From the IMG/VR virus record IMGVR_UViG_3300008267_000501, positions 1 to 20,812 of that record: a stretch of 20,812 nt of DNA; one strand, 5' to 3'. How positions within the stretch are numbered: position 1 is the first letter of the stretch; each line of letters starts with the position of its first letter. Of this stretch, positions 8,619 to 16,337 are shown one piece after another. Both the position numbers and the translations under genes were made by a program. The notes beneath the pieces are model-generated. The model did not search any database, was not told the DNA's origin, and saw only the letters and a program-made list of their open reading frames with translations. Source of the stretch: a virus.

Positions 8619-9376
8619 GCGTAAGTCTCACGTAGGTAGTTAAGACTCACTGGCAGTTCATCGAAGCTACCTTCTACCACCTCATTGAACATCCACACAC
8701 CAGACCATGAGCCATTGGTTTGAGGAGTTAGATACTTCTCATCATGTTGGTAGCAGATGCCAGCAAACAAGCCTGTCATACGCTTACCATCAGCCCTACG
8801 AGCATAGGCAATGCCTCTGTCCTGTACGTGCCCCATGACACAACTCATATGCTTCTTAGCAAGCATCAACGAAGGCGAGCTAACAGGCCTTCCCATAACA
8901 CCAGAAGTAAAGTAATGACAATAAGCAATGCCGTCCAGCACCACAGGCTGAAGAAAATCATAACACTCCCAGCCATAAGAAGCGAGTTTAAGATCGTGAT
9001 AGCCAATGAGGCCATCCAACTTTCTGTCGCTCTCAATAGCTCTTTGAATGCGTTCCTCATGGTTTCCCAATAGAAAGACAAGACGTGGGTTCCACTGTTT
9101 GTCTTTATTTCTTTTAAGACGCTCCTGTTCAGTTTTAATCGGAGCAAGAAGAAGTTCCATTCCAGCATGCCCTGCTTCAATATCCGCTTGATAAGTTCTG
9201 CCTTCAAAGCTTTTCTTCCCTATATCATAAATTGAAAGACTTGGCATATCCCAATGATCGCCAAGGTGAATGATTACATCTGGTTTCTTTTCTGCTGCAT
9301 ACTTGCCAACCCATTCCAGATGTTCAAGAGATACTCCGGGTTTGCATTGTGTGTCAGGAATAACTAAGTGTCTCAT
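8615..9376 (-). CDS. Calcineurin-like metallophosphoesterase
   Basis: The 253-residue protein carries the binuclear-metal phosphoesterase signature in order: D8 in VIPDTQ, GDHWD (39-43), GNHEE (104-108), H154 in CHYF and GHVQ (182-185). These are the expected metal ligands and catalytic histidine of the superfamily that includes Mre11/SbcD nucleases and phosphodiesterases. Q10 replaces the common DxH histidine, as seen in a subset of phage members. The fold spans the whole protein and there is no extra domain. It sits between nucleotide-metabolism and DNA-replication genes, so a nucleic acid or nucleotide substrate is likely, but the substrate cannot be read from sequence. The ATG overlaps the preceding stop (ATGA) and lacks a good ribosome binding site, implying coupling. 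Confidence 0.9.
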   Translation of the reverse strand: MRHLVIPDTQCKPGVSLEHLEWVGKYAAEKKPDVIIHLGDHWDMPSLSIYDIGKKSFEGRTYQADIEAGHAGMELLLAPIKTEQERLKRNKDKQWNPRLVFLLGNHEERIQRAIESDRKLDGLIGYHDLKLASYGWECYDFLQPVVLDGIAYCHYFTSGVMGRPVSSPSLMLAKKHMSCVMGHVQDRGIAYARRADGKRMTGLFAGICYQHDEKYLTPQTNGSWSGVWMFNEVVEGSFDELPVSLNYLRETYA

Positions 9377-9630
9377 TGGTCTGTTAGGTTTTCTTTAATG
9401 TAGGTAGCCAAAGGGTCATCAAACTGTTCATTGAATTTTGCTTCAATATCATAGCCATAGACATGACCCAAGAAGCGAGCAAAGGAACGCAGCACATCAG
9501 GCCATCGTTCATTACCATCGAAGCTGGCATACTCTGTTAAAATTGTATCAGGGTATGTGCGATGATCAATTTCACAATTGTATCCTTTTGTTTCTACATG
9601 AAACATGTAACGTGTCTTATCATTGTCCAT
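9373..9630 (-). CDS. Conserved-looking small phage protein
   Basis: The product has 85 residues, is acidic and aromatic-rich (MDNDKTRYMFHVETKGYN...), with a likely amphipathic helix WPDVLRSFARFLGHVYG (about 43-59). It resembles small alpha/beta proteins common in phage replication regions, but I cannot name a family. GGAG at suitable spacing supports the start; the first 11 nt overlap the end of the upstream gene and the stop overlaps the phosphoesterase start. No membrane segment or metal-binding motif is seen. Confidence 0.75.
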   Translation of the reverse strand: MDNDKTRYMFHVETKGYNCEIDHRTYPDTILTEYASFDGNERWPDVLRSFARFLGHVYGYDIEAKFNEQFDDPLATYIKENLTDQ

Positions 9631-9802
9631 CTTTATTCTCCGTTTCTGGTACTGCTAATGACTGTCCCTGTGCAATGGCTTCCTTCAGCAAAGCAACCAA
9701 GCCAAAACGAAGCAGGGCTTCTTTGCCCTCCTTGTCTGCTTCAAAGGCGCAGTCTGCTGAGCCATCTTCATTCTCATTAAACTTTGTAACTGTAATATTC
9801 AT
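9620..9802 (-). CDS. Small acidic protein, unknown function
   Basis: This 60-residue protein starts MNITVTKFNENEDGSADCAF. It looks like two beta strands followed by one helix (about 26-47, GKEALLRFGLVALLKEAI) and a charged tail. The start overlaps the preceding stop as ATGA. Its size and fold pattern match the many small accessory proteins in phage replication operons. No function can be assigned. Confidence 0.7.
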   Translation of the reverse strand: MNITVTKFNENEDGSADCAFEADKEGKEALLRFGLVALLKEAIAQGQSLAVPETENKDGQ

Positions 9803-10101
9803 GTTTCAAAACTCCTTACTATATGAGGGTCACCATAACTACCGATAACAGGAAATACTTCTGCTTTGTTAACACGAGCCTCAATGCGTTCATCAGCATC
9901 TTTGAAAGAGTTAACCATGAAGTCTCCTGCGTCTTCCTTAATTACTTCCTTGGCTTCTTCTTTAGTACGTGCTAAGACGCACTGTAAGCCACCATACTCG
10001 CTGCTTGGGAAGGGAACCCAATAACCAACAAGATACATATACCACTGTTCATTAGTGCTTGGCTCTACTTGCTCTGTTTGTATTTTCTTTGGTTTGCCCA
10101 T
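9799..10101 (-). CDS. Small phage protein, unknown function
   Basis: The protein has 100 residues and a basic start (MGKPKKIQTEQ) followed by an aromatic-rich part (EQWYMYLVGYWVPFPSSEYG, about 18-37). A helical stretch rich in Glu and Lys (about 45-60) and a C-terminus with VFPVIGSYGDPHIVRSFET follow. AAAGGA upstream of the ATG supports this start even though the first 50 nt overlap the end of the HNH gene. The overlapped part of the HNH protein is only its low-complexity tail. No family is recognised. Confidence 0.72.
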   Translation of the reverse strand: MGKPKKIQTEQVEPSTNEQWYMYLVGYWVPFPSSEYGGLQCVLARTKEEAKEVIKEDAGDFMVNSFKDADERIEARVNKAEVFPVIGSYGDPHIVRSFET

Positions 10102-10522
10102 TATTTTTCCTTTGTAATTTCTCTAAAGCTGTCTTCTCTACATGGCAGGGTTTACATAACACCTGTAAGTTTTCTTTCTCACAGAACAACCTACTGATGT
10201 ATGTTTCCCAATCAACAAAGCCTGTCCTTGGATCAACAACAGGAAAGATGTGGTCAACCTGTACATCCTTGGCAACAAAATGGTTGCAGCAACTAGCGCA
10301 AGCGTAGTGCATTGCCAGCTTGTTTGTCTTCTGGTTAACCTGTCTTCCAATGTAAGCAGCCTTCAAAGCCTTAAACTTTGGAGGCCACCTACGTGTTGCT
10401 GTCCTTAGTGCTGAAACAACAAAGCTTCTAAACCTTGCTGCTGTCCACTCTGCATCGTTATACCTTAGTTCTGTACCACTGACAGAGGAGATTGGCAAAG
10501 CCCTCGACTTCTTTCTCGTCAT
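10052..10522 (-). CDS. HNH endonuclease
   Basis: A 156-residue free-standing HNH nuclease. The zinc knuckle is CASC (75-78) with CKPCH (123-127), and the beta-beta-alpha metal site is VDHIFP (89-94, H91 catalytic) with N118 in ENLQVLC. N-terminal to this is a basic helix (about 22-50, with TRRWPPKF) likely to contact DNA. Such enzymes are often placed as free nucleases in phage replication operons, either as homing-type elements or as recombination/packaging accessories; here no intron or interrupted gene is evident next to it. The start overlaps the end of the metallopeptidase-like gene by 65 nt, with GGGAG upstream of the ATG. The conserved core begins after the overlap. The nuclease call is firm; the biological role is open. 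Confidence 0.9.
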   Translation of the reverse strand: MTRKKSRALPISSVSGTELRYNDAEWTAARFRSFVVSALRTATRRWPPKFKALKAAYIGRQVNQKTNKLAMHYACASCCNHFVAKDVQVDHIFPVVDPRTGFVDWETYISRLFCEKENLQVLCKPCHVEKTALEKLQRKNNGQTKENTNRASRAKH

Positions 10523-10745
10523 GGCCTACTTCTCCCATTGTGAATTTAATTGCATGTACAAGCTCGTGAAAGAATGTAGCCCTTGTTGCTTGTTCGTTCA
10601 TGTTAGAGCGTATTAATATTTCATACTTGCCCGGATCACATGTACCAAAGTCTTGGAACTCATCAACATAAATTACTGTCCATTCACAACCTCCGAGCCA
10701 GAAACTGGAGGGAACCACATCTGATTTGGGAATCTTCTTAGCCAT
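10458..10745 (-). CDS. Zincin-like (HExxH) metallopeptidase-type protein
   Basis: The 95-residue protein holds FFHELVHAIKF with the zincin motif HELVH (60-64) and, about 15-17 residues on, a Glu in DEKEVEGFANLL (E79 or E81) fit to be the third zinc ligand. This spacing is like the small ImmA/IrrE-related and other phage zincins. It is preceded by a beta-rich half (WLGGCEWTVIYVDEFQDFG, 16-34). Target and activity are unknown; it could cleave a host regulator or be a structural zinc protein. The gene overlaps the exonuclease by 73 nt at its start and the HNH gene by 65 nt at its end, unusually long for this operon. Its ribosome binding site is weak, so coupling is likely. Confidence 0.8.
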   Translation of the reverse strand: MAKKIPKSDVVPSSFWLGGCEWTVIYVDEFQDFGTCDPGKYEILIRSNMNEQATRATFFHELVHAIKFTMGEVGHDEKEVEGFANLLCQWYRTKV

Positions 10746-11368
10746 AATAAAAGTCCATTCTCTTTAACCCTCTCTTCGCCCAGAGCCTCCAAGCAAACGG
10801 CAAGCATCTCGCTTTCTGTCTGCGCTTTGGCAAGCATCTTTGTTGCTTTCACCTCCCCTATTCCCTTGATACCCACAATGTTGTCTGCCCTGTCGCCCAT
10901 CAACATCTGCTTGTAAAAGAAGCGGAGTCCTTGTTCCTCTGAGACAAAGTACTTGTCTTGCTTCACAAAATTGTAATGCCATCCTGCCACCTGATTGAAG
11001 TCTTTGTCTACTGAAACAATGATACAATCATCTTGAAGCTCTGTTGCTCTGATTGCTATCAGGTCATCAGCTTCTTCATCAATGCTCATCGTTGCGCCCC
11101 ATGCGGTAACTAGGTAGTTACGTAACATCTCTAAGTGTGCTGGCTTCTCTTGTGTTCTGTTCCCTTTGTAAGGGGCAGTGACAGCTATGTCTTTCCTGAA
11201 GTTTGTTTTCCCTGTGAGGAATACTTCCCAACTTTCAAGACCTAGCTGTGTCATAAGGATGTCCTCAAGAAAGTTAGCCATCGTTGTAATGGCTTGGCTT
11301 TCTGAGTCATCCTTACAAGAGAAGGCAATGCGATAGCACATCACATCACCATCTACGAGAGCAATCAC
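10673..11368 (-). CDS. 5'-3' exonuclease (flap / T7 gp6-type)
   Basis: The 231-residue protein has the acidic cluster of the 5'-nuclease family: D6 and D8 in LVDGDVM, EEADD (98-102), D121 and D123 in SVDKDFNQ, and GDRADN (158-163). A helix-three-turn-helix follows (IVGIKGIGEVKATKML, 164-179) for duplex binding. The role is removal of RNA primers and 5' flaps, and probably host DNA degradation to nucleotides, together with the family A polymerase encoded three genes upstream, whose short form lacks this domain. The C-terminal 24 residues overlap the next gene and are not conserved-looking. The ATG overlaps the ssDNA-binding protein stop as ATGA. Confidence 0.92.
   Translation of the reverse strand: MIALVDGDVMCYRIAFSCKDDSESQAITTMANFLEDILMTQLGLESWEVFLTGKTNFRKDIAVTAPYKGNRTQEKPAHLEMLRNYLVTAWGATMSIDEEADDLIAIRATELQDDCIIVSVDKDFNQVAGWHYNFVKQDKYFVSEEQGLRFFYKQMLMGDRADNIVGIKGIGEVKATKMLAKAQTESEMLAVCLEALGEERVKENGLLLWLRRFPNQMWFPPVSGSEVVNGQ
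11105..11122. promoter_or_regulatory. 18-bp dyad site 2, inside exonuclease gene
   Basis: GGTAACTAGGTAGTTACG, arms GGTAACT and AGTTACG around AGGT, one end mismatch. It lies in the coding region (residues R-N-Y-L-V-T of the exonuclease) far from any promoter that I can see, which fits a stoperator better than a classical operator. It belongs to the seven-member family; function is inferred. Confidence 0.5.
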
Positions 11369-11805
11369 AGAACTACTTCAGCTTCTTCTTCCTGTCCAAC
11401 AGGAGCAAGAATAAGTTCTTTGATACGCAGAGCAGGGTTGTCCTTGCTATGCAGCAATGAAGGAGCATTACCATGCATAGCTGACATCTTGTGTGTGTAG
11501 CTGCTGATGGTTGCTTCTGCAACAGTACCATTACCAATCATGTCAGGAGAGACAAGACCGTTATTTTCATCAATAGCCTTGATGACATAGTTACTCTTGA
11601 CGATGATGTATTTACCACGTCCATACTTGTCATCTGGTTTCTCTTTCACCTTAACACCAAGCTCTGATGTAAGGCGTTGTGCAATGGAATCACTCAGGCC
11701 ACCGATACAAATCTCAAAGCGATTGTTATCTGCATTGAACTCCCGATTTGGGACTTCCATGTGCTTAGCCCAAAACAATTTACCCACTACTTTAACTTGG
11801 TTCAT
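11365..11805 (-). CDS. Probable single-stranded DNA-binding protein
   Basis: The 146-residue frame starts at the ATG at 11805, which has AAAGGA at the right spacing; the open frame runs 35 codons further but into the polymerase gene and without such a site. The N-terminal two thirds look like an OB-fold (VKVVGKLFWAKHMEVP..., FEICIGG, KYIIVKSNYVIKAID). The C-terminus is acidic (APVGQEEEAEVVL), as in SSB and T7 gp2.5-type proteins where the acidic tail contacts the polymerase and helicase. The position between polymerase and exonuclease genes matches T7-like replication modules. The assignment rests on fold impression, tail and context, not on a clear motif; it would coat ssDNA at the fork. Confidence 0.75.
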   Translation of the reverse strand: MNQVKVVGKLFWAKHMEVPNREFNADNNRFEICIGGLSDSIAQRLTSELGVKVKEKPDDKYGRGKYIIVKSNYVIKAIDENNGLVSPDMIGNGTVAEATISSYTHKMSAMHGNAPSLLHSKDNPALRIKELILAPVGQEEEAEVVL

Positions 11806-11845
11806 TCTTTTTCCTTTGTATAAAAACAATATTATAACACATTTT

Positions 11846-13549
11846 TCAATGTGTGTCACGCCATGTCTTGCCTGTATTAAACTCTCCAGATACAGGGCAA
11901 CGCAAGCCAAGAAGCTCTCCTGCCTCTTGTATGCTCTGCACTGCGAGTTGTCCTACAAGCTCGCCATCTTTTTCTTTTGTTTCAATCTGCCACTCATCAT
12001 GGACATTGACACAAAAGCCATACCAAATCTTCTTCTTCCTAAGTGCTTCATCTAACAAGACTAAAGCCTGTTTCATTACGATTGCGCCAGCGCCTTGCAA
12101 TAGGCTGTTAACTGCTGAGTGCTCAGAACGAACCCAAATTTTTCTACCATCCAACCCCGGTACAAAACCCTTGCTTGCATACTTGGATACGTTATTGCGT
12201 AATGTCTTGAGTGCGGGAGTGTTGGAAAGAAAACTTTCGATAAGCTTTTGTCCATCACGAGCATTACCACCGACAATTTTACCAATCTTCTCCGACCCTG
12301 CACCATAGAGAAAGGCGTAGATGAACGTCTTCGCTTCATCCCTTGTCGCAAGTCCTGCTGCCTTTTGATTTTGCGTATGTACATCCGTTCCATCTTTTGA
12401 ACTTCCTTCACAAACAGTTTTGATATAGGCATCATCCTTCATGTAGTGAGCCAGCATTCGTAGCTCAAGGCCACTGGCATCAGCGCCAACAAGAACATTG
12501 CCTTCATCCACAGTCCACAACTCACGACAGTCCTCACCATAGGGGCTTCCCTTGTTGGGAACCTGTGCCATGTTGGGGCTGCTGTGTGTCATCCTACCAG
12601 TGACAGCACCATTGGTTATCACACTACCATGCACCCTGCCTGTATCTCTCACTTCCTCAAGCCAGCTACCAACCTGAGCCACACGCTTTTGCAGCATGAG
12701 GTATTCAGAGAGAAGCTTAGCCTCTGGTAAGTCAATTGATACAAGCACTGTCTCATCGACAATCACACTTCCTTTGTCTGTCTTCTTGGTAAACTTAACA
12801 CCAAGCTTCTCAAGACGCTCAGCAATCTGTTGTCTACTTCCAGGATTAAAAGGAGTAACAATATCTTTTAGTGGTGCTCCTGTCCTCTTGTTCTTCCTTC
12901 CTGTTTCAACGTATGGAGGGAAGACAAGTTGCATGGTGTTCTCAATGCCCACCATCTTACCTTGAAGCATAGCCAACAAGCCCTGAGCTTTCTTAATATC
13001 CAGTTTAAAACCATGTTCTTTCTGCCTCTGAATAATTATTGCAACGTCATGCTCAAGCTTTATGCTTTGCTCTGAGAACTGTTCCTTCTCCAGCATCTTA
13101 GTAACCATCTCGTATGTTGCAACCAAAGCAGCAACATCATCCTTACAATATTCATAGAGAAGCTCAAGGTCTGGATTGTCCCATCGGTTACTAGCTAGTA
13201 ACCCAGTTTTATCTACATACGCTTCAGCATAGTCAGTCTTCTTTTGTCCTGTCCTCTCTCCCCATGCTGCTAAACTGTGGCCTCCTTCTAAATTTGGATT
13301 GTATAGTCTGGATAGTATCAATGTATCTATCGCCTTCTTCGCTGGTATCTTCACTCCCCAACATCTCTTCAAGACTCCAGCATCGAAGCCTATCAAGTTG
13401 TGTCCTATCACTTTGTCTGAGTTTTCTATTAAGGGAATGAGTGTAGTTGCTTCTGTGTGACATACATATCCATCTTCATTGTACGTGTAACAGCACCATA
13501 TGTGGTCGTGTGTGCTGTTTGTTTCTGTGTCTAGAAAGAGCCTCCGCAT
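11846..13549 (-). CDS. DNA polymerase, family A (T7-type)
   Basis: The 567-residue replicative polymerase has an N-terminal 3'-5' proofreading domain, with DTET (7-10), HNLIGFDA (50-57) and EYCKDD (133-138) as Exo I-III, and a C-terminal polymerase domain. Motif A is GADASGLELR (355-364, D357), motif B RDEAKTFIYAFLYGAG (403-418) and motif C VNVHDEW (514-520, D518). Y411 occupies the position of T7 Tyr526. At 567 residues it is shorter than T7 gp5 (704), and no large thumb insertion is apparent, so a thioredoxin-type processivity clamp is doubtful (inference). AAGGA upstream supports the ATG. The gene contains a perfect 18-bp palindrome of the dyad family. It works with the primase-helicase, SSB and exonuclease of the same operon. 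Confidence 0.97.
   Translation of the reverse strand: MRRLFLDTETNSTHDHIWCCYTYNEDGYVCHTEATTLIPLIENSDKVIGHNLIGFDAGVLKRCWGVKIPAKKAIDTLILSRLYNPNLEGGHSLAAWGERTGQKKTDYAEAYVDKTGLLASNRWDNPDLELLYEYCKDDVAALVATYEMVTKMLEKEQFSEQSIKLEHDVAIIIQRQKEHGFKLDIKKAQGLLAMLQGKMVGIENTMQLVFPPYVETGRKNKRTGAPLKDIVTPFNPGSRQQIAERLEKLGVKFTKKTDKGSVIVDETVLVSIDLPEAKLLSEYLMLQKRVAQVGSWLEEVRDTGRVHGSVITNGAVTGRMTHSSPNMAQVPNKGSPYGEDCRELWTVDEGNVLVGADASGLELRMLAHYMKDDAYIKTVCEGSSKDGTDVHTQNQKAAGLATRDEAKTFIYAFLYGAGSEKIGKIVGGNARDGQKLIESFLSNTPALKTLRNNVSKYASKGFVPGLDGRKIWVRSEHSAVNSLLQGAGAIVMKQALVLLDEALRKKKIWYGFCVNVHDEWQIETKEKDGELVGQLAVQSIQEAGELLGLRCPVSGEFNTGKTWRDTH
13186..13203. promoter_or_regulatory. 18-bp dyad site 3, perfect palindrome in polymerase gene
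   Basis: GGTTACTAGCTAGTAACC is a perfect 18-bp palindrome and the most symmetric of the seven sites. It encodes residues L-L-A-S-N of the proofreading domain, so the DNA-level symmetry is retained within a coding constraint. A regulatory role (binding of a dimeric protein) is inferred. Confidence 0.6.
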
Positions 13550-13558
13550 TTGGTTTCC

Positions 13559-13825
13559 TTATTCATATTCTAGTTCCTTCACCACAAGTGTAGCATACCC
13601 TGAGATGTCATGCCAACTGTCTGCATAGTATGGGTTGCCGTTAAGAATGCGAGCCATCTTATTACAAATCATGTCCAAGCTTTCTTGCATGGGAGGAGAC
13701 AAGTCATGCCAGTTACCACGTGTACGCACAACTCTCTTCAGTTCTTGTGCCGTGAGAGATACATCTCTGTAGTCACCATAGGTGTCTTGACGCTGTGCCA
13801 ATGTACCTTCAATTGTTAATGTCAT
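13559..13825 (-). CDS. DUF6378-like phage protein
   Basis: The 88-residue protein reads ...QRQDTYGDYRDVSLTAQ... then PMQESLDMICNKMARILNG (65-75 region) and DSWHDISGYATLVVKEL at the end. This order (QR-x-YGD near the start, an N-K-x-A-R-I-L-N-G helix, then D-S-W-x-D-I-x-G-Y-A) is the pattern that I associate with the DUF6378 family, small helical proteins widespread in phage replication regions, possibly MazG-like in fold. Function is not established; a nucleotide-related role is only a guess. It lies just upstream of the polymerase gene and shares its last bases with the polymerase leader (TATGAATAAGGA). Confidence 0.75.
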   Translation of the reverse strand: MTLTIEGTLAQRQDTYGDYRDVSLTAQELKRVVRTRGNWHDLSPPMQESLDMICNKMARILNGNPYYADSWHDISGYATLVVKELEYE

Positions 13826-14010
13826 ACCTTTGTTCCTAGTTCAATATTAATACATGTGCCATCAACTTTAAAACCATTAGCCCTTCCCTCTTCTATCTGT
13901 CGTTCAACTGATTTAATACATTCTTGTTTGTTAGTTGTATATGCTGATGATTGATAGAACTCACACTCGAGTCCCATGCAAGCATATAAAACAACGAGGT
14001 ATATTGTCAT
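13822..14010 (-). CDS. Small Cys-containing, possibly exported protein
   Basis: The 62-residue protein has a hydrophobic N-terminus MTIYLVVLYACMGLEC with no positive charge, followed by a polar body with four cysteines in total (C11, C16, and two further at about 31 and 53). The hydrophobic start and Cys content suggest a small envelope or periplasmic protein, but a canonical signal peptide or lipobox is not convincing. ATGA overlaps are present at both ends. No family is recognised. Confidence 0.65.
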   Translation of the reverse strand: MTIYLVVLYACMGLECEFYQSSAYTTNKQECIKSVERQIEEGRANGFKVDGTCINIELGTKV

Positions 14011-14306
14011 GTGTTCTTCTCCTTGAGCTTGGCTTCAATGTCTTTGATTATTGGATAGTAATACTCGCTGGTCGAGTATCCATGATCTTCAAAGTATGAA
14101 TCAATCTCCTGATTTGTCAGCCCTACCCATGTGCGCTGCTTTAAATAATCGTACATTGCCATCATTGCGTTCGAAAACCAACCCAGCATCAATGACTCAT
14201 CAATATCTTCAATCTGCCAGCTTGTCTTTTCTTTTGTCTGAATGAAAAACTTTGCCCACGCTTGTGCGTCTGGGTTGCTATGAATTTTCATGTCGTAATC
14301 ACTCAT
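14007..14306 (-). CDS. Conserved-looking phage protein, unknown function
   Basis: The 99-residue acidic helical protein begins MSDYDMKIHSNPDAQAWAKFF. The central segment MLGWFSNAMMAMYDYL (about 40-55) resembles a motif common in small phage proteins of replication regions (W-F-x-N-A-x-M-A). The C-terminus is a charged helix ending KDIEAKLKEKNT. The start overlaps the stop of the 50-residue membrane protein as ATGA. Function is unknown; it is likely cytoplasmic. Confidence 0.72.
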   Translation of the reverse strand: MSDYDMKIHSNPDAQAWAKFFIQTKEKTSWQIEDIDESLMLGWFSNAMMAMYDYLKQRTWVGLTNQEIDSYFEDHGYSTSEYYYPIIKDIEAKLKEKNT

Positions 14307-14455
14307 GGCTGTACCTTTGCTGCTATATAAAGCCCAACATTACCTAAACTATAGCCAACAAAGGCTATGCCTAGTCCTGTGTTTCCTTTTAGGAAGAGGT
14401 CTATAGCCACCACCAAATACACCACACCAACTATTGCTATCAACCATGTACTCAT
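14303..14455 (-). CDS. Small two-helix membrane protein
   Basis: The 50-residue frame begins MSTWLIAIVGVVYLVVAIDL and has two hydrophobic segments (about 4-22 and 29-46) separated by a short polar turn FLKGNTG. ATGA overlaps at both ends (14452-14455 with the upstream gene, 14303-14306 with the downstream gene) place it firmly in the translational chain. Its size and topology fit a holin-like, antiholin or superinfection-immunity protein, but the setting is a replication operon and no family can be named. Confidence 0.75.
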   Translation of the reverse strand: MSTWLIAIVGVVYLVVAIDLFLKGNTGLGIAFVGYSLGNVGLYIAAKVQP

Positions 14456-14709
14456 GCGTAAGCCTCATTGTATGAACGTAAAGAATCATCAACAAACTTG
14501 GTGTCTTTGTAAGACATAAAGTGTGTAACGTCTTCACCCTTAACAAAAGCATTCCAGTAATAGCCACCAATAAACCCAACAGAATAGTCAGGCTCTTCCC
14601 AATGAAACTCAATTAAAACTTCATCGGCATCTGGATGTTCCTCAAAGAAGTCTTGACGAAGACACAGAGAGGGAAAGTCACAAACACCTAGCAATATGTT
14701 GTCCATCAT
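14452..14709 (-). CDS. Small acidic phage protein
   Basis: The protein has 85 residues from the ATG at 14709 (MMDNILLGVCDFPSLCLRQD). It is acidic, with aromatic beta-rich content (EVLIEFHWEEPDYSVGFIGGYYWN) and FEEHPDADE. Start choice is uncertain: a GTG at 14736 overlaps the primase-helicase stop and would add nine residues, while AAGGA lies just before the paired ATGs at 14709 and 14706. No family is recognised. Confidence 0.65.
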   Translation of the reverse strand: MMDNILLGVCDFPSLCLRQDFFEEHPDADEVLIEFHWEEPDYSVGFIGGYYWNAFVKGEDVTHFMSYKDTKFVDDSLRSYNEAYA

Positions 14710-14732
14710 GTTCCTTAAAATTTGTCGTTTTC

Positions 14733-16337
14733 TCACAGCTTCTCATCCTCTGTTTCCACCATACGTCCTGTGTATTTACTATACACAAGGTTACACGCAT
14801 GTCCTGTTAAGCCAGCAAACCGATTCTTCAACACACGCACCTTGGTGGTGTTGCGTTCCTTCTCATCGTCTGCCTGACCATTACGCTCAAGGCCAAGCAC
14901 CATGTCAGAGAGTTGAGCAATGGAGCCTGAGCCACGTAGCTGAGCCAAGGTGGTAGCTACCCCTTCCTCATGCCCTTTGCCCCCATCAGGACGCTTCAGG
15001 TGGCTCACCAGCACTAGGCTGATACCTGTCCTCTGCACCAAGGTACGAAGCTCAGTCATTATACTGTCCAAAGCTTTGCGCTCGTCACCATTCTGTTGTG
15101 AACTTACAACAATTGATACATGGTCAAGGAAGATGTAGCCACAGCCAAAGGCCTTAGCAAACTCTTCTGTCCTGTTCACAATGTTCTGGATGTCTGTGCT
15201 GCCGAAGTGGTCAAACATATACAGCCTGTCTGTCCCAAGGGTGGCATCAAAAGCTGCCTTCTTCTCCTCCATTGTAGCATCACAGTCAGGTAAATGCAAG
15301 GGCTTGTTTGCAGCCAGAGACATGATGGATGTTCCTGTCTTACGCACACTCTCCTCCAAGAACATCAAGCCAATGTTGTCTTGTGTCTTGCAAAGGATGT
15401 GCCAGATAAGTTCACGCAAGAACTGACTCTTGCCTAAGCCTGAGCCAGCAGTGACAGTTACAAGCTCTCCCTTACGTATGCCATAGGTGAGCTTGTTAAG
15501 CCCCTCAAAGGGATAGGACACCTCTGCCTTCTCCAAGGGCTTGGACACCTGTTCCCACAACGTAGAGCCAGCAACAATGCCATCAGGCATGTGCTTCTCA
15601 GCAGCCCACCAGCGGTCAATAAACTCCTTCTCCTTCCCTGCCAAGAGCCAATCGCACCCATCCTTGAGGCCATCAACTCCCTTCATCACCTTCACCTTTG
15701 AGCCAAGGATGGAACACAATTGGTTGGCTCCCTGCTTTCCGGGTTCATCGTTATCAAAGCAGACAACAATGTTCTCAAAGCTATTGAGCCACTCGTAATG
15801 TTCCTTGGCATCCTTTGCTGCACCCCCTGCACCATTACGCACAGAGACAACAGGCCACTTGGAGCCAAGCATTTGGAAGACAGCAAGGGCATCATACTCC
15901 CCTTCAACAATGGTTAGATACTTGCCTCCCTTGGTGAACAGTTGCTGACCAAACAAACAGGTAGCTTTCCAATCCCCCTCAGTAACAAACTTCTTCTCCT
16001 TGATGCTTCGCTTCTTTGCTGCAAACAGCTTTCCATCATTGTCGTAGTAGGGAAACCATACGTGTGTGGTGTCTGATACCACTCCATACTTCTCGACAGT
16101 GCTTCTGCTTATACGTCTGCTTCCAATGGCTGGTGTAGCCAAGGTTTGGAATGCAACCCTGATGTCGTTTATAGCCCCATCATTAGGCTTTACTGGCACA
16201 CTCTGCATATATCCTTCATTCGTTGGCTTGGTGTGTGTGTTACACACGAAGCAATAGGTTGACCCATCTTCATTAACTGACATGCCATCACTGCTGTCAC
16301 AAGACAAGCAGGGCTGGTGAGTTTTAACAAAAGCCAT
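14733..16337 (-). CDS. Bifunctional primase-helicase (T7 gp4-type)
   Basis: The 534-residue protein unwinds DNA at the fork and makes primers. The zinc-binding domain is C10-x2-C13 and C29-x2-C32; the TOPRIM primase core has LTIVEGEYDA (141-150, E145) and CFDNDEPG (193-200, D195/D197). The RecA-like helicase part has Walker A GSGLGKS (298-304), a Walker B YIFLDH, a VLVSHL segment, and QLRGSGSIAQLSDMVLGLER near the end. This order matches T7 gp4 (566 residues). The ATG at 16337 (MAFVKTHQPC) is chosen because GGAAG stands five bases upstream and it touches the previous stop (TAATG); the open frame extends four codons to a TTG. No helicase loader is seen, as expected for this class. It pairs with the family A polymerase. 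Confidence 0.96.
   Translation of the reverse strand: MAFVKTHQPCLSCDSSDGMSVNEDGSTYCFVCNTHTKPTNEGYMQSVPVKPNDGAINDIRVAFQTLATPAIGSRRISRSTVEKYGVVSDTTHVWFPYYDNDGKLFAAKKRSIKEKKFVTEGDWKATCLFGQQLFTKGGKYLTIVEGEYDALAVFQMLGSKWPVVSVRNGAGGAAKDAKEHYEWLNSFENIVVCFDNDEPGKQGANQLCSILGSKVKVMKGVDGLKDGCDWLLAGKEKEFIDRWWAAEKHMPDGIVAGSTLWEQVSKPLEKAEVSYPFEGLNKLTYGIRKGELVTVTAGSGLGKSQFLRELIWHILCKTQDNIGLMFLEESVRKTGTSIMSLAANKPLHLPDCDATMEEKKAAFDATLGTDRLYMFDHFGSTDIQNIVNRTEEFAKAFGCGYIFLDHVSIVVSSQQNGDERKALDSIMTELRTLVQRTGISLVLVSHLKRPDGGKGHEEGVATTLAQLRGSGSIAQLSDMVLGLERNGQADDEKERNTTKVRVLKNRFAGLTGHACNLVYSKYTGRMVETEDEKL

Noticed and set aside
11806-11910. N-terminal extension of the ssDNA-binding protein
   Set aside because: It would overlap the conserved end of the polymerase gene and cross an A/T-rich gap; the ATG at 11805 has AAAGGA at the right distance.
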